Source: Hafnia alvei (GTDB lineage Bacteria; Pseudomonadota; Gammaproteobacteria; Enterobacterales; Enterobacteriaceae). From it: 64,000 nt of DNA. The first letter of the stretch is position 1; every line of letters starts with the position of its first letter. The notes beneath the pieces are model-generated. The model was not told the DNA's origin. It saw only the letters and a list, made by a program, of their open reading frames with translations, and searched no databases. The stretch covers positions 186,001 through 250,000 of the forward strand of contig NZ_OZ061315.1 of assembly GCF_964063325.1 (NCBI RefSeq), read 5' to 3'. The position numbers were made by a program, and so were the translations under genes. This document shows, piece by piece, positions 25,955 to 34,591 of the stretch.

Positions 25955-26499
25955 TTATTTGTGCACTCCTTACGATGCTGTTCAGATAAAATTTTAATTC
26001 TATTTTTTCTTTCTTGTATTTTTATATCATGTCGACCGGGGAACCATTTATTATCCCAACTTTCATATAAACTTGCACACAATTTAGCATGATCAATAGC
26101 CTTGGATAGTGATGCGCAATCACTGTTCCCTTTTTCTGGTTTTTTATCACAAAAACTTTTTGCTCTTTTGTATTCGGTATCTTTGAACTCATCCAGCTTT
26201 GAATTTGAATCCTCAGTGCCTGACCCGGAGCCAGATTTTGCTAACGAAAATAATGCCCAAGTTACAGCAAGTCCTATAAGCCCGCCTATTACAGCTCCTA
26301 CTGGTCCACCGACAGCCCCACCAGCAAGTGCTCCTGCTGCTGGATTTAACCCGAGAGGATCAACCATCTGTAGTGGGTTATGAGGGTATATATATTCATC
26401 CATCATCCAACCCGATCGGATCGTGAGTAATATACCGGTCTAACGTCGGATCGTAATAACGATGGTGGTCATAATGTATGCCTGATTCCTCATTGTATT
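25951..26499 (-). pseudogene. Orphan Rhs C-terminal tip (displaced Rhs core end plus toxin domain)
   Basis: An Rhs gene without its body. From 26499 one frame reads YNEESGIHYDHHRYYDPT...THDPIGLDDG and then hits a TGA stop; the reading then continues in another frame, from the ATG at 26406, as YIYPHNPLQMVDPLGLNP. A frameshift therefore splits the end of the Rhs core. After the DPLGL boundary a glycine-rich hydrophobic stretch (AAGALAGGAVGG...ITWALF-like, ~residues 22-55 of the downstream ORF) and an unknown ~90-residue cysteine-containing domain follow. It has no start of its own body, so expression would need recombination into the intact rhs gene. The 151-residue ORF from 26406 may still be translated. 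Confidence 0.8.
26408..26499. repeat. Rhs core direct repeat, copy 1 (in orphan tip)
   Basis: This 92-base stretch aligns without gaps to 27524-27615 in the intact rhs gene, with about 14 mismatches by my count. It encodes the end of the conserved Rhs core (YDEESGLHY-like). Two direct copies separated by about 1 kb could recombine to swap tips. Confidence 0.8.
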
Positions 26500-26501
26500 A
26501 A

Positions 26502-26897
26502 TTAATTTCGACCGAAAGTGGCATACCATGAAAAGCATTTTGTTAATTTATCAGGAATTCCCTTTGCATTTATTTTAACCCAATTTTGTATATCACCCTC
26601 TTCCGCAGGGATTGCTCCACCGCTCCATTCTGTGATGAGGGTTTTCTTATTGTATATATCTTCATCATAGAAAAAAAACGTTTCATCTGAAACATATGTG
26701 TCGGCATACATAATTAGCCAGTCTTTATCTTTAAATACTCTAAGTATGTTCGCTTTTTCTATGTGTGCTTGTCTGGAAATATCTATTTCCAATTGTTTTT
26801 TTTGCGTTATATTTAAACTTTTAATCATTTGAGTGCATGGTGAGTTTGCATATGCACAGTTACATAATGATAAATATAATAATATAAATTTAATCAT
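26502..26897 (-). CDS. Candidate periplasmic immunity protein of the Rhs NlpC/P60 toxin
   Basis: A 131-residue protein with a signal peptide (MIKFILLYLSLCNCAYANS, cleavage about residue 18) and a mature Cys pair (SPCTQM and LTKCFSWY). It starts 47 bases after the intact rhs gene and reads the same way. Because that toxin has an NlpC/P60-like cell-wall hydrolase fold and would act in the periplasm, a secreted neighbour is the expected immunity protein. No family recognised; assignment is by position and export signal. AT-rich like the toxin tip. Confidence 0.7.
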   Translation of the reverse strand: MIKFILLYLSLCNCAYANSPCTQMIKSLNITQKKQLEIDISRQAHIEKANILRVFKDKDWLIMYADTYVSDETFFFYDEDIYNKKTLITEWSGGAIPAEEGDIQNWVKINAKGIPDKLTKCFSWYATFGRN

Positions 26898-26944
26898 GCA
26901 TTCCTCATCTTAAAATTTTCATGATATGTTTTATTACAACCCAT

Positions 26945-29900
26945 TCAAAAAAGTTCATTACATTGCCCATTTTTATCACGTATTCCATATGAACCACATG
27001 TTAACTTTGTTCCTGTTCCTGTTCCTGTTCCTGTTCCTGTTCCTGTTCCTGTTCCTGTTCCTGTTCCTGTTCCTGCTGAATATCGATACCAAGTAGGTGT
27101 TCCAAACCATTTTTTATCGCTTGCTCTAAACACTGGGCCTCCGGTATGAGAAGCGCTCCATACATCTCTCCCTTTTACTCCAGTAGCGCTTCCACCATAT
27201 AATACAACATGCCCGGGATAATGCCCGACGTCACCTAAAGTAGGTTCCCCATTAACGGGAATAAAGCGAGGATCGTGAGTAAATTGACCGCTAGTTAATC
27301 GACCTATATCTATACCTGCTTGTTTATATATTGATGAAATTGCACCTGAACAATCAGCTCCTGTTTTTGTAGTGCCACCAGAGCGATATGGAACATTAGA
27401 TTTTGACCAATCTTCAGCTGCGGATTGAATTGCATTTTGCTGTTCTGTAGTTAGTTCCAACCCCAATGGATCTATAAATTGCAACGGGTTCACAGGATAG
27501 GAATAAAAACTCATTCCCCCATCCAACCCAATCGGATCCTGAGTAATATACCGGCCTATCGTCGGATCGTAATAGCGATGGCGGTTGTAGTGTAGGCCGG
27601 ACTCTTCATCGTATTGCTGCCCCTGCATTCTGATTGGCTGGTGCAGCTGATGCGGATTTTCTTCACTGAGCGCATTGCCCCAGGCGTCCAGCGTGATGGA
27701 CCAGTCGATATCGCCGTTGAGGTTGATGAGCTGCTGCGGTGTGCCGAGGTGGTTGCAGTCGTACAGCTGGGCGGCGTAGGGCGTATCCGGCAGTGGGTCG
27801 AGCAGGGTGGCCAGATATTCCGGGCTGAGCTGAACCTGATTGAGCCACGCGTGTTGCTCCGTGCTGAGGCGGTTGGCGCGCAGCGCTAGCTCAATATGGT
27901 GCAGGGTTTGCTTGAAATCGGGCGGCAGGGTGATACCCACTTCCAGCTCGAGTTTATCGGCCAACGGGGTGATTGTCGGCGGCTTATCGCCTTCAAAACG
28001 CAGCAGGGGCACAAAGCTGTGGGGCAAATAGACCGTGTGAATGCGGGTGCCATCGCGTTCGGTGAGCACCAGTTTGTCGCCGTCCCAGCCAAACCAGCTG
28101 ATGTGCTTGGGCTGGTTGCGCTGCATGACCTGTTTACCGATGCGCCGCCCTAATGGGTCGTAGCAGTAGCGGCCGCCGCGCAGGGCTTCGCCGTCTTGCG
28201 CGCAGAGGTAGCTGACGAGGCGATGGCTGCGGTCGTAGCGGTAGTGATGCACTTCGCCCGCGTCGCGTTTGCGGGTTTTTTGAGTAAGATTGCCGTGGGC
28301 ATCGTACTGATAATAAAAGTGCGCATCTTCGCTCAGGCGATTACCCGGATGGCGCATGTCGGCCATAAAGGCCTCGGGCATGTAGCGGTTGATGAGCCGG
28401 TTGCCCGCGAGGTCAAGGTGGTAGTCGGTGTGGCGGTGGGCGCTGCGCTCGTGGATGAGGCGGCCGGCGGCGTCATACCCATAGTGCTGCGATGAAAATG
28501 GGCTGACAATATCGCTCAGCTGGCCACGCGACGTATAGCGGTATTCCTGTGCGCGCGGGTCGGCGTTGGGGGTACTGAGCGTGAGGCTGTGCAGCCGTCC
28601 GACCTCGGTATAGCTTGTCTCTAAGATACTTTCGCCAAAGCGGCGCTGCGTTTCTCGGTGTAAGGTATCGCGGTCAAATTCCAACAGACTTTGCTCGCCG
28701 AGCGCTACGCCGAGCAGGTGGCCGGGGCCGTAGGTGTGCCAGTGCAGGGTGGGTAGGCCGTCGGGCGTGGTGAACAGCAGGGCGCTGTTGGCATCATAAC
28801 GATGCTGGATGCGGTGCTGCCACAAAATACTGCCGTCAGGGGCGCTGACAATCTGCTGCTCTTGGTTAATTTGCCCGGACAGGTTGCGTTCAAACAACAC
28901 GCTGACGGGGTAGCCTTCGCTGACGTGATGCGCGGCTATTAGCTGGCCGTCGAGGTTATATTCCCAGCGCGCTATGTCACTTTCGGCATCTTCGGTATTG
29001 TGGGTGCGGCTGACTAATCGCCCCAAAATATCATGCTGCCACTGGGTTATCAGGCCGGCATCGTCGCTTTCTATTAATTCCCCAGCCGCGTTGTAGCGAT
29101 AGCGCTGAACCCGTCCGTCAAAGCCCACTTCTTCCACCAATCTGTCCATCGCGTCATAGGTAAAACGCATCTGGGCATCATTTTCATTAGTGAGCGCAAT
29201 CAGTCGGTCGGCGGCGTCATAGGTAAACTGCTGGGTGGCACCGCCGTGGGTGCGCGTGAGCAAACGGCCGTTGTCATCGTAGGTCATCACGGTTTGGCTG
29301 CCGTCGGGCTCGGTCAGCGTGATTAAATCACCCGCGGGATTGTAGTGATACTGGGTGCGTTCACCTGCGTTGTTTTCCGTGGCGGTCAGACGTCCACGGA
29401 TATCGTACGCATAACGTAAAGTGAGGCCTGTGGGGCGGCAAATCTCACTGCGCTGCCCCCAGCGGTCATAGCGGTATTCGGTGGTGTTGCCCGAGCAGTC
29501 GGTGTAGCAGGCCAATTGGCCGGTGCGCGTCCACGTCAGGTGTTTCTCTCCGCCGCCAGCATCGGTAATCGTACAGGGCTGCGAGCTGGCCTCGTCGGCA
29601 TAGGCATAGCGCACGGTGCGGTTAAGGGCGTCACTTTCTGCGGTCAGGCGGCCAAGCGCGTCATAGCTACGTGTGAGGCGACGGTCATCGGGCAGTATCG
29701 TTTGAGTCAGTAAACCGTGGAGATTATAGCCAAAGCGGGTGCGGTTGCCGTCGGGGGCGACGATGCTGGTGAGCTGACTGGTGGTAATATCGTGGGTGAA
29801 AGCAGTTTTTCGCCCCAGCGCATCGGTTTGCGCCATCAGCAGATAGCCCGCCACCTCGTTGTGGCTTTCACTACCGTCAGCGAATGTGCGCTTCACCACC

Positions 29901-31057
29901 CGTTTAAGGCCTTTCTCGCCGGTGTAATAGTAGGTTTCACGACGCCCCAGACTGTCGGCCACCGTGGTGCTCTCGGCGGCATAATCGAACTGATAATCCA
30001 GCCCGTTGGGGTTGCTTTGGGTCACGGCGCGGCCCTGAGCATCGTAGGTATAGCAGCTGACGGGACGGCCCAGATAACGGTGGGCGGTCATGCGTCCGAG
30101 CAAATCGGGGTGATAGGCGAACTGGCGAATGGCCTGTCCGCTGCGGTCATACACGGTTTGCAGCTCACCGCGCGGGGTGTACTCGTAACGCACCAGCGGC
30201 TCGGCGGGCGCATCGGGAAAATCAGGGTCATGCACCAAAAACACTGCCGACAGGCGAACGCCGTTGTCACGCCCCCAGCCGCCGCGCTGCGTACAGACCG
30301 CCTCGGCGATATGCTGGTGCTCCAGCCGATAACGCCGGCCTACGCTGTCCTCGACCTCGGTAATGACGCCGGAAAATAGGTCAGTACCGGCGTAAAAGTA
30401 TTGCAGCTCCTGCCCAAAACGGTCACGCATGCCGCGCAAAAAACGCCGCGCGGACAGCGGGGCAGGGAGTGCGGTGCGGCCTTCGTCTTCCGAAATACCG
30501 AACACCCACCACGGGCCGAGAGCGTCAGCGGTGCACAAATACAGGTGTGAATTTAATCGCCACGATTCGGGCAGGGTATGCCAGAGCATCGCCAGGGGAT
30601 GGTTTTTATCGCGCTCAAGCAGGCCGCCGCGTACCAGCCACAGGGATTCGCTGCGGCTGAAATGCGCCTCACCAACGGCGAGCGTGTTGAAATGCAGGCT
30701 GCGCCCGCCGTTATCGTTGAGGATAAGGCCGGTTTTGGTCACCAGCAGGCTGATACCGCTGGGCAACTGCCAGCCGGGGCCGAGCAAGCCCACGGGCGCT
30801 GGGGTATCGGTTTGGTAGCTGCTGTAGCTGCGGGACAGGATAAAAGGCACCGTGGCCGGTAAGGTGACGTCGGTTTCGGCGGAGAGGACCTTGGCGCCCA
30901 ATAACGGGTTGACGGGCTTACCGACTTTTTGTCCATTGGGACAGGTCGAACAGGCCACGCCGCTGGGTGCGCCAATCAACACGCCTAACGAACCCTGCGT
31001 GATAGGGCCGCCGATCGTAGTTTCGTCTGTTTGACGCGCTGCGGGTAATCCGATCAT
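26945..31057 (-). CDS. PAAR-Rhs effector with C-terminal NlpC/P60-like toxin domain
   Basis: A 1370-residue type VI secretion effector. Residues ~1-50 form a PAAR-like domain (LPAARQTDETTIGGPITQGS) that would cap the VgrG spike, with no N-terminal membrane helix. A DUF6531-type region follows (VNPLLGAKV...TLPATVPFILSRSYSS), then YD repeats (~250-1100), and the conserved core end DPTIGRYITQDPIGLDGG and NPLQFIDPLGL (ends at residue 1200). The 170-residue tip is a candidate peptidoglycan amidase/endopeptidase: Cys1236 in GADCSGAISSIYKQAG, His1283 in YPGHVVLYGG and possibly His1304 (SASHTGG). A (Gly-Thr)11 linker and a 20-residue Cys-containing tail end it. vgrG lies 28 bases upstream. Confidence 0.9.
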   Translation of the reverse strand: MIGLPAARQTDETTIGGPITQGSLGVLIGAPSGVACSTCPNGQKVGKPVNPLLGAKVLSAETDVTLPATVPFILSRSYSSYQTDTPAPVGLLGPGWQLPSGISLLVTKTGLILNDNGGRSLHFNTLAVGEAHFSRSESLWLVRGGLLERDKNHPLAMLWHTLPESWRLNSHLYLCTADALGPWWVFGISEDEGRTALPAPLSARRFLRGMRDRFGQELQYFYAGTDLFSGVITEVEDSVGRRYRLEHQHIAEAVCTQRGGWGRDNGVRLSAVFLVHDPDFPDAPAEPLVRYEYTPRGELQTVYDRSGQAIRQFAYHPDLLGRMTAHRYLGRPVSCYTYDAQGRAVTQSNPNGLDYQFDYAAESTTVADSLGRRETYYYTGEKGLKRVVKRTFADGSESHNEVAGYLLMAQTDALGRKTAFTHDITTSQLTSIVAPDGNRTRFGYNLHGLLTQTILPDDRRLTRSYDALGRLTAESDALNRTVRYAYADEASSQPCTITDAGGGEKHLTWTRTGQLACYTDCSGNTTEYRYDRWGQRSEICRPTGLTLRYAYDIRGRLTATENNAGERTQYHYNPAGDLITLTEPDGSQTVMTYDDNGRLLTRTHGGATQQFTYDAADRLIALTNENDAQMRFTYDAMDRLVEEVGFDGRVQRYRYNAAGELIESDDAGLITQWQHDILGRLVSRTHNTEDAESDIARWEYNLDGQLIAAHHVSEGYPVSVLFERNLSGQINQEQQIVSAPDGSILWQHRIQHRYDANSALLFTTPDGLPTLHWHTYGPGHLLGVALGEQSLLEFDRDTLHRETQRRFGESILETSYTEVGRLHSLTLSTPNADPRAQEYRYTSRGQLSDIVSPFSSQHYGYDAAGRLIHERSAHRHTDYHLDLAGNRLINRYMPEAFMADMRHPGNRLSEDAHFYYQYDAHGNLTQKTRKRDAGEVHHYRYDRSHRLVSYLCAQDGEALRGGRYCYDPLGRRIGKQVMQRNQPKHISWFGWDGDKLVLTERDGTRIHTVYLPHSFVPLLRFEGDKPPTITPLADKLELEVGITLPPDFKQTLHHIELALRANRLSTEQHAWLNQVQLSPEYLATLLDPLPDTPYAAQLYDCNHLGTPQQLINLNGDIDWSITLDAWGNALSEENPHQLHQPIRMQGQQYDEESGLHYNRHRYYDPTIGRYITQDPIGLDGGMSFYSYPVNPLQFIDPLGLELTTEQQNAIQSAAEDWSKSNVPYRSGGTTKTGADCSGAISSIYKQAGIDIGRLTSGQFTHDPRFIPVNGEPTLGDVGHYPGHVVLYGGSATGVKGRDVWSASHTGGPVFRASDKKWFGTPTWYRYSAGTGTGTGTGTGTGTGTGTGTGTKLTCGSYGIRDKNGQCNELF
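27008..27075 (-). repeat. Hexanucleotide tandem array (TGTTCC)11 inside the Rhs tip
   Basis: Eleven perfect TGTTCC units (27008-27073) plus two bases. On the coding strand each unit is GGAACA, giving Gly-Thr, so the protein has (GT)11. Gain or loss of units keeps the frame and alters only linker length, between the NlpC/P60-like domain and the last 20 residues. Confidence 0.95.
27524..27615. repeat. Rhs core direct repeat, copy 2 (in intact rhs)
   Basis: Partner of the repeat at 26408-26499. It lies at the end of the conserved core, just before the variable toxin tip, where tip replacement in Rhs genes usually happens. Confidence 0.8.
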
Positions 31058-31085
31058 GTTATACCTTCCTTAGTATCGACTGCAT

Positions 31086-33224
31086 TTAGTAGCATCCTGG
31101 TCCACCGGCGCCGCTTGGCCCACCACCGCCGCCGCCACCACCCATTACGCCATCGAAACCACCGGGGTCAGTGTCCTTAGGCAGCTCTGGAGGCGACAAT
31201 GTGGCTCCGCAATTCCAGTTAATCAGCGTCGAATCGCCGCTTAAGGCAAGTGAAGACTGAAGATTAATGGTGTTTCCAATGAAGTGGATATTTCCTTCTT
31301 TGGTCAGAACAATTCTTGCGCCGCCGCAGGAAAGCTCCAGATGCTCTCCTGCAGAGTAGACCGACACCTTGCCAGCGCTTTCGGTTTTACGCTCACCGAC
31401 GCTGACCGTCATTTTTTTACCAATCTTCGCGGTATAGTTTTTCCCCACGGTTAGGGATTTCATGATTCCAACCTGCAGTGCTTCAATCAGCGCGACAGAG
31501 GTGTTCATAATGCCGCCGACAACGGTTTGATAGAGGGAACCTACGCTGAGAATTTTGGCAACGCCAATCGTCTCTTTTTTAGCGATGTTTACCGTTTCCA
31601 TTTCATTTTTATGCACATGAATAATTTGGTTTTTTTTCACCGTTGTTATCTGGTTTTTATCAACGGTAACGGCCTGATTCTTTTTCACATGCTCGGTATG
31701 ATTGGCGTCAACGGTCGTGCTGCGGTTGTTGAGAACGTCAGTATTCATGTCTTTCTGGGCATGGATGTAGACCTCCTCACGGCCCGCTTCATCTTCGAAG
31801 CGAAGCTCGTTAAAACCGTCGCCTTTGTGCGTTTTGGTTTTAAACGTGGTTTTTGTTTTTTCTGCGGGCAAATTTAGCGGTGGGCGATTATTGCCGTTGT
31901 AGGTACACCCCGTGATGATGGGGCGATCGATATCACCATTGAGATAAGAAACAATGACTTCTTGGCCAATGCGAGGCGTTGCAAGGAAACCAAATCCATT
32001 GCCGTTCCATCCCTGAGCAACACGAACCCAGCATGATGCTTTGTCATCTTCAGCGTCGTAGCGATTCCAATGAAAAAACACTTTAACGGCACCATCTGCG
32101 TCTACATAAATTTCTTCCCCTTTAGGACCAACGACTTCAGCAACTTCATCTCCATCAGCCTGTGGTTTGAAGATGAAAGGTGCCCGCCAGTCTGCTTTTC
32201 CGGTCATAAAGCTGAAACTATTGGTTAATGTGGTGCCGCCTTGATTATCTTCTTCTTCTAACGCTTCAGGCATTTTTCCGTGGTGTTCAATGGCCGTTAT
32301 TTGCCAAAGGTCGTTCATGGTTTGGAGTGGGTGTTCAGTGATCCTGAACATGTAGCCCGGCATCAGGCGGATGCAGTTAGATTGCGCATGCCCAGTTCGG
32401 CTGTTTGAACGAATTTGTTCAAGCCGATATTTCACCATAGGCGCTGCTTCGGCATCTTTTTGAAAGCGACCATAGCTTTCAAAAACCGTATGGCTATTTG
32501 AGGCGTTTTCCGCCTCGGCTGAATGCTCTAAGAAGTAATCTGGAATGTGGTAGTTGCGATCTTTATGCGCCGTTTTGCCCGGGCGCATTGAGGCACCAAA
32601 CCGCAAGCTGTGGATAATATCGCCATCCATAGCGGTTTTAGGATGTGGGTTATAGAATAATAAATCGGTACCTGGCATTGCTAAATGAGTGTCGCCATAC
32701 TGCATTCCTTCGGTATCGAACCAAAAAATAAGCCCCTCTTCGGATGCAAGACGGCAAAAAAATTGATAGTCCGACTCTCTTTTTTGAGTCACGAATTCAC
32801 GCGTTTGATGTGGGTCTTTTAATTGAACACAGGTGGCTTTAACCTGATTTTGCTGTAGTAGCTCGGTTAAAATTTGGGGTACCGAACGCTGATGGTAAAT
32901 CCGGCTTTCTTGGTTAAGCGTCATCGTCCACATTTCGGGACGTATCGTTAATGTATAAAACGTGCGTCGAAATCCGCTATCGCCATGCTCAGCACGAGCC
33001 ACGATCCCGGTTATTGTTCGTTGCTTTATATCATTAACTGTTATTGTTAATGACGCAGGTAAAAGCAGTAAGTCATCAATATTAATATTCGCGTTATGGC
33101 TAACCAGCGTTAGGGTTAGCTCAAATAGCTCTGAGAGTTTTTCGTTTAAATGAAACTCTGCTACATCAAAAGTATTCGTGGGTAACCCACCAATTTGGCA
33201 CGAAAAATACAATCCATTTTTCAT
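31086..33224 (-). CDS. vgrG: Type VI secretion spike protein VgrG
   Basis: A 712-residue T6SS spike protein, homologous to phage gp27-gp5. The N-terminal gp27-like part includes YHQRSVPQILTELL and ESDYQFFCRLASEEGLIFWFD (~residues 115-175). The gp5 OB-fold has NRYDAEDDKASCWVRVAQ and IGQEVIVSYLNGDIDRPIITG (~395-440). A beta-helix rich in lysine repeats follows (HVKKNQAVTVDKNQ-like, ~530-600). The end is glycine-rich, with eight consecutive Gly and the finish PSGAGGPGCY. It precedes rhs by 28 bases, so VgrG probably delivers that PAAR-Rhs protein. No T6SS structural gene is in the window; the secretion machine must be elsewhere. Confidence 0.94.
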   Translation of the reverse strand: MKNGLYFSCQIGGLPTNTFDVAEFHLNEKLSELFELTLTLVSHNANINIDDLLLLPASLTITVNDIKQRTITGIVARAEHGDSGFRRTFYTLTIRPEMWTMTLNQESRIYHQRSVPQILTELLQQNQVKATCVQLKDPHQTREFVTQKRESDYQFFCRLASEEGLIFWFDTEGMQYGDTHLAMPGTDLLFYNPHPKTAMDGDIIHSLRFGASMRPGKTAHKDRNYHIPDYFLEHSAEAENASNSHTVFESYGRFQKDAEAAPMVKYRLEQIRSNSRTGHAQSNCIRLMPGYMFRITEHPLQTMNDLWQITAIEHHGKMPEALEEEDNQGGTTLTNSFSFMTGKADWRAPFIFKPQADGDEVAEVVGPKGEEIYVDADGAVKVFFHWNRYDAEDDKASCWVRVAQGWNGNGFGFLATPRIGQEVIVSYLNGDIDRPIITGCTYNGNNRPPLNLPAEKTKTTFKTKTHKGDGFNELRFEDEAGREEVYIHAQKDMNTDVLNNRSTTVDANHTEHVKKNQAVTVDKNQITTVKKNQIIHVHKNEMETVNIAKKETIGVAKILSVGSLYQTVVGGIMNTSVALIEALQVGIMKSLTVGKNYTAKIGKKMTVSVGERKTESAGKVSVYSAGEHLELSCGGARIVLTKEGNIHFIGNTINLQSSLALSGDSTLINWNCGATLSPPELPKDTDPGGFDGVMGGGGGGGGPSGAGGPGCY

Positions 33225-33553
33225 CGTGAAGTGTCCTTACATTATTTTCCGTTGACCAGATACATGACGCCAAAACTATTTTTGCTTTGGTTAAGAGCAA
33301 ATAAATAGCTCAGTACAATCGCGAAAACATATATCTTGCAGCCAGATCGAATGGTGACATAGTTTGTCATGAACCATTTTTAGGCGATTTCAAACTGCGC
33401 TATATCTTTTCCAGTTTGTGTCGATATCCAGTATGAACATGAAACACAAGAGCGAGTTTTACCTGTGGATGTGTTTTCGGGTTAATTTATAACCTGATGG
33501 GGATTTATTAAAATTAATTGATAATTAAGGAAAAGTTAATTTTCTGGATAGAA
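33225..33553. other. Gap between vgrG and yhhW terminator
   Basis: About 330 AT-rich bases in front of vgrG. Presumably the vgrG-rhs promoter lies here, as the AT-rich stretch at 33480-33540 would allow. I saw no gene, IS end or convincing operator. Confidence 0.4.
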
Positions 33554-33580
33554 TAAAAAGGCCACTATAATCAGTGGCCT
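33554..33580 (-). terminator. Intrinsic terminator of yhhW
   Basis: The stem AGGCCACT / AGTGGCCT (33559-33566 / 33573-33580) is followed on the minus strand by TTTTT, directly downstream of yhhW. Confidence 0.85.
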
Positions 33581-33617
33581 GTGAGTTATTTCTTATTTAT
33601 TACGCTGACGTTTTCAA

Positions 33618-34313
33618 TTACACCGGTGGCAAATCAAACAACAGAATTTCTGCTTTTTCGTCTGCATGGATCGAAATAGCTGCTTCGTCCCAAATTGCGA
33701 CACCGTCTGCGGTGCTGACGTGCTGACCGTTGATAGAGACATTGCCTTTAACTACCTGAATCCAAACGCGGCGATCGGCCTGCATCTGATAGACGCTTTG
33801 TTCGTCTTTCAACAGCGCCCAGCGAGTGAGCGTCATGTCTTGGAACACTTTCAGCGATCCATCACGAGCATCGGGAGACAGCACCAACTGGCGACCCTGT
33901 GGAACATCAAACGCTTTCTGCTCGTAGCGCGGCGTCAGGTTTTTCTGATCTGGAATGATCCAAATCTGATACAGGTGTAAATCGCGATCCTGATGAGCAT
34001 TAAATTCAGAATGGCGAATACCGGTACCGGCGCTCATGATCTGAAACTCACCGGCGTTAACCTGTTCTTTGTTGCCCATGCTGTCTTGGTGAGCAACTGC
34101 CCCTTCCATTACATAAGTCAGGATTTCCATATCTTTATGTGGATGGGTTGGGAAACCTTCACCCGCCGCGATTTTATCGTCGTTAATTACGCGTAATGCG
34201 GAAAAACCCATGAAGTCTGGATCGTAATAATCGGCGAAAGAAAATGAGTGCCAGCTGTCCAGCCAACCATGATTTGCGTGACCACGGTCATTTGCTTTAC
34301 GGATATAAATCAT
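33618..34313 (-). CDS. yhhW: Pirin-family protein YhhW (quercetin 2,3-dioxygenase type)
   Basis: A 231-residue cytoplasmic bicupin of the pirin family; E. coli YhhW has quercetinase activity in vitro, with an unknown natural substrate. The N-terminal cupin metal site is seen as FPTHPHKDMEILTYVMEGAV (His-rich) and GTGIRHSEFNAH. The ATG at 34313 (MIYIRKAN) matches the E. coli start; one two codons earlier is also possible. In E. coli it is directly next to gntR, so the island at 22.8-33.5 kb lies between former neighbours. Confidence 0.94.
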   Translation of the reverse strand: MIYIRKANDRGHANHGWLDSWHSFSFADYYDPDFMGFSALRVINDDKIAAGEGFPTHPHKDMEILTYVMEGAVAHQDSMGNKEQVNAGEFQIMSAGTGIRHSEFNAHQDRDLHLYQIWIIPDQKNLTPRYEQKAFDVPQGRQLVLSPDARDGSLKVFQDMTLTRWALLKDEQSVYQMQADRRVWIQVVKGNVSINGQHVSTADGVAIWDEAAISIHADEKAEILLFDLPPV

Positions 34314-34500
34314 AATCAAAATCTCCTATGAGCCAGCCAATCAGGCTCTTGTTGTTGAAATCTAGTTTAGACCTAAGCCGATAATATGAAAGCGTAAAAA
34401 ACTCATCCCTCTGTTCAAAAAATCAGAACAAGTTCTAGATTTAAAACCAGAAATTGGATTTAGGATGCGTGAAAAACAAGAATTTTTCTCATTTAAATCC

Positions 34501-34532
34501 TTGACTCTGGAGTGGACTCCAAGGTGTAGACT
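34501..34532 (+). promoter_or_regulatory. ZntR-type promoter/operator of zntA
   Basis: TTGACT (34501-34506), a 20-base spacer and TAGACT (34527-34532) with a dyad (CTGGAGT.GACTCCAAG) in the spacer: the long-spacer layout of MerR-family metal promoters, and very similar to the E. coli zntA promoter. Zn(II)/Cd(II) induction by ZntR is expected; zntR is not in the window. Confidence 0.85.
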
Positions 34533-34591
34533 GCTATTAAATCTCGATTATTTCTCTTTTCCGTTTAGCGGATAACCTTACGGAGGTCAGC

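Noticed and set aside
27008..27075. CRISPR array
   Set aside because: Units are six bases with no spacers; it is a simple coding microsatellite.
28196..30379. Long plus-strand frames antisense to rhs (e.g. 28196-28495 and 29717-30379)
   Set aside because: They lie wholly inside the strongly supported rhs gene and show no recognisable domain or ribosome binding site; GC-rich Rhs repeats commonly give antisense open frames.
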